Below are positions 62,492-64,000 of a DNA stretch of 64,000 nucleotides, one piece after another. Under the pieces are notes generated by a model. The model had not been told where the DNA came from. It ran no database searches and saw only the letters and a list, made by a program, of their open reading frames with translations. A program made the translations under genes and the position numbers. Within the stretch, counting starts at the first letter, position 1. Each line of letters starts with the position of its first letter. Source of the stretch: Panacagrimonas perspica (GTDB taxonomy: Bacteria; Pseudomonadota; Gammaproteobacteria; Nevskiales; Nevskiaceae); contig NZ_SOBT01000008.1 in NCBI RefSeq assembly GCF_004364935.1, positions 809,534 to 873,533 of the forward strand. The letters run 5' to 3'.

Positions 62492-64000
62492 ATGACCGTC
62501 GAACACGACCTGCCCCTGATCGGAACCGTTTCAATGGGGCTGGGCATCGCCTTCATCGCGGGCCTTGCGGCTTCGCGGGTGGGCTTGCCGCCGCTGGTCG
62601 GTTATCTGCTGGCAGGCGTGGTCGTCGGGCCGTTCACTCCCGGCATCGTTGCGGATTCGAGCATCGCGTCGGAACTGGCCGAAATAGGCGTGATCCTGCT
62701 GATGTTCGGCGTCGGTACGCATTTCTCCATCCGTGATCTCTGGGCCGTGCGCCGCATCGCGCTGCCGGGCGCCGTCGTCCAGATCGCCGTGGCCACCGGC
62801 CTGGGCGTGCTGGCCGCGCGGGTCTGGGGCTGGTCGATCGGGGCGGCGCTGGTCTTCGGCCTGGCGCTTTCTGTCGCCAGTACCGTGGTGATGCTGCGCG
62901 CATTGCAGGAACGCGGACTGGTCGACAGCGTGAAGGGCCGGATCGCGGTGGGCTGGCTGGTGGTCGAGGACCTGGTGATGGTGCTCGCGCTGATCCTGCT
63001 GCCGGCGTTCGCCGGCTTCCTCGGCGGCACGCCCGGCCACGCGCCGGGTGTCGGCGAATCGCTGGCCGTGACGGTCGCGCTGACGTTCCTGAAGATCGCG
63101 ATCTTCTTCGCGCTGATGTACGTCATCGGCCTGCGCCTGTTCCCGTGGCTGTCCGCGCAGTTGACCCGATCAGGCTCCGCGGAACTGGCGACGCTCTTCG
63201 TGACCGCGGTGGCGATCAGCCTGGCCTATGGCGCCGCCGTGGGATTCGGCGTGTCGTTCGCGCTCGGCGCCTTCCTCGCTGGCGTGGTGGTCAACGAAGC
63301 CGGCCTGACGCATCGGTTCTCCAGCCAGGTGCAGGTGCTTGAACACGTCTTCGCGGTGCTGTTCTTCGTCTCGGTCGGCATGCTGCTGGATCCGGCGATC
63401 CTGTGGACCGAGCCCCTCAAGGTCCTGATGGTGCTGGCCATCATCATGATCGGAAAAACGCTGGCCGCGATGGCGCTGGTGCTGCTGCTGCGGCATCCGC
63501 TGCGCACGGCGCTGACGGTGTCGGCGAGCCTGGCCCAGATCGGCGAGTTCTCGTTCATCCTCGCTGGCCTCGGGCTGAGCCTGGGCCTGCTGCCTCCGGA
63601 AGGGCGCGATCTGATTCTCGCCGGCGCGATCCTGTCGATCACGCTCAATCCGGTCGTCTTTCGTCTCAGTGACTGGATCGCCAGCCGGCAGGCCGACGAC
63701 GTGCCTGCCACGCCGGTGACGTCAGCCGATTCGCTGCTCGTCGAAACCAGGCAGGTCGTGCTCGTGGGTTATGGACGCGTCGGTCGCACCGTCGGCAAGG
63801 ATCTGGCGAAGGCGGGCATTCCGTTCACGGTGGTCGAGCAGAACCGGGATACCGTCGAACGCCTGCGCAAGCGCGGCATCCACGTGATTTCCGGCGACGC
63901 CTCGACGGCCGACCTGATCACGCAGGCGCCGCTGGATCGCACGCGCCTGGTCGTGCTGGCCATCCCCAACATCCACGAGGCGCGCCGTGTGTTCGATCTG
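62492..64000 (+). CDS. Kef/YbaL-type monovalent cation:proton antiporter (3' end outside window)
   Basis: The frame is open for 503 codons to the window end. The first ~390 residues are a CPA2 antiporter domain with ~12 helices (AGLAASRVGLPPLVGYLLAG, EIGVILLMFGVGTHF, ALSVASTVVMLRAL). A soluble TrkA-N/RCK domain begins near residue 420 with the nucleotide-binding motif VVLVGYGRVGRTVG and acidic VVEQNRD. This matches KefB/C and YbaL potassium:proton systems gated by NAD(H). AGGAG lies 13 bases before ATG 62492. A TrkA-C domain may follow outside the window. Confidence 0.92.
   Translation, partial: MTVEHDLPLIGTVSMGLGIAFIAGLAASRVGLPPLVGYLLAGVVVGPFTPGIVADSSIASELAEIGVILLMFGVGTHFSIRDLWAVRRIALPGAVVQIAVATGLGVLAARVWGWSIGAALVFGLALSVASTVVMLRALQERGLVDSVKGRIAVGWLVVEDLVMVLALILLPAFAGFLGGTPGHAPGVGESLAVTVALTFLKIAIFFALMYVIGLRLFPWLSAQLTRSGSAELATLFVTAVAISLAYGAAVGFGVSFALGAFLAGVVVNEAGLTHRFSSQVQVLEHVFAVLFFVSVGMLLDPAILWTEPLKVLMVLAIIMIGKTLAAMALVLLLRHPLRTALTVSASLAQIGEFSFILAGLGLSLGLLPPEGRDLILAGAILSITLNPVVFRLSDWIASRQADDVPATPVTSADSLLVETRQVVLVGYGRVGRTVGKDLAKAGIPFTVVEQNRDTVERLRKRGIHVISGDASTADLITQAPLDRTRLVVLAIPNIHEARRVFDL

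Noticed and set aside
62272-62736. An ATG with a strong AGAGGAG Shine-Dalgarno sequence upstream of the Kef-like gene
   Set aside because: The frame is Arg-rich and overlaps the antiporter gene by ~245 bases in another frame. It could be a short leader peptide, but nothing supports a product of that length.

Overview
The window is 64 kb of dense, high-GC chromosome from what looks like a free-living gammaproteobacterium of the Xanthomonadales/Nevskiales/Steroidobacterales type. Supporting signs are the lptD-surA-pdxA-rsmA cluster divergent from amgK-murU, a class II DAHP synthase, and many dispersed palindromic repeats of the 'gtagcccgg...ccgggctac' kind. The assignment is an inference; no rRNA or tRNA gene was seen. 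No phage, IS element, CRISPR array or defence island was recognised.

Region 1 (1-15.9 kb) is an assimilatory nitrate/nitrite module. Two nasT-nasS sensor/antiterminator pairs lie back to back (1862-5693). They are followed by an outer-membrane porin, a NarK/NasA-type transporter, nirB, nirD, an FAD electron-transfer subunit and the molybdenum nitrate reductase nasA. The intergenic DNA carries four sequences that fit the -24/-12 sigma-54 consensus. Three lie upstream of stem-loops with hexa- or heptanucleotide loops of the type bound by ANTAR proteins such as NasT, and one of those leaders ends in a very strong intrinsic terminator. This suggests two-layer control: nitrogen limitation acting through sigma-54, and nitrate acting through NasS/NasT antitermination.

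Region 2 (16-28 kb) starts with a DjlA-like co-chaperone and a three-part fusion protein next to a DUF4166 gene. A long, mostly start/stop-overlapping operon follows: a 7TM histidine kinase, a sigma-54-type response regulator, then mobA, moaA, moaD, moaE, a moaC-moaB fusion, moeA and a small membrane protein with an HExxH motif. It makes the molybdenum cofactor that NasA needs.

Region 3 (28-32.3 kb) is a four-gene minus-strand operon (GST-like, VOC, phosphotransferase-like and carboxymuconolactone-decarboxylase-like proteins) divergent from an AraC-family regulator. It may be a small catabolic or detoxification unit.

Region 4 (32.4-43.3 kb) is housekeeping: rsmA, pdxA, surA and lptD on the minus strand; amgK, murU, an OsmC-like gene, uup, and exported MsrB and MsrA on the plus strand.

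Region 5 (43.4-64 kb) is mixed. It holds an exopolysaccharide-initiating sugar phosphotransferase with an EpsL-like barrel, carbonic anhydrase, folD, a sugar-nucleotide epimerase, a ZIP-like permease, an AI-2E-family permease, a GST, a cupin, DAHP synthase, a sulfurtransferase, a small secreted protein made of RFNNG decapeptide repeats, a fatty-acid-hydroxylase-family membrane enzyme, an RNase T2 lipoprotein, ppsA and a truncated Kef-type antiporter.

The most notable points are the duplicated nasTS pair with its sigma-54/ANTAR leaders, intergenic-type repeats inserted in frame inside nirB and nasA, palindromes that supply the stop codons of neighbouring genes, and the RFNNG repeat protein.
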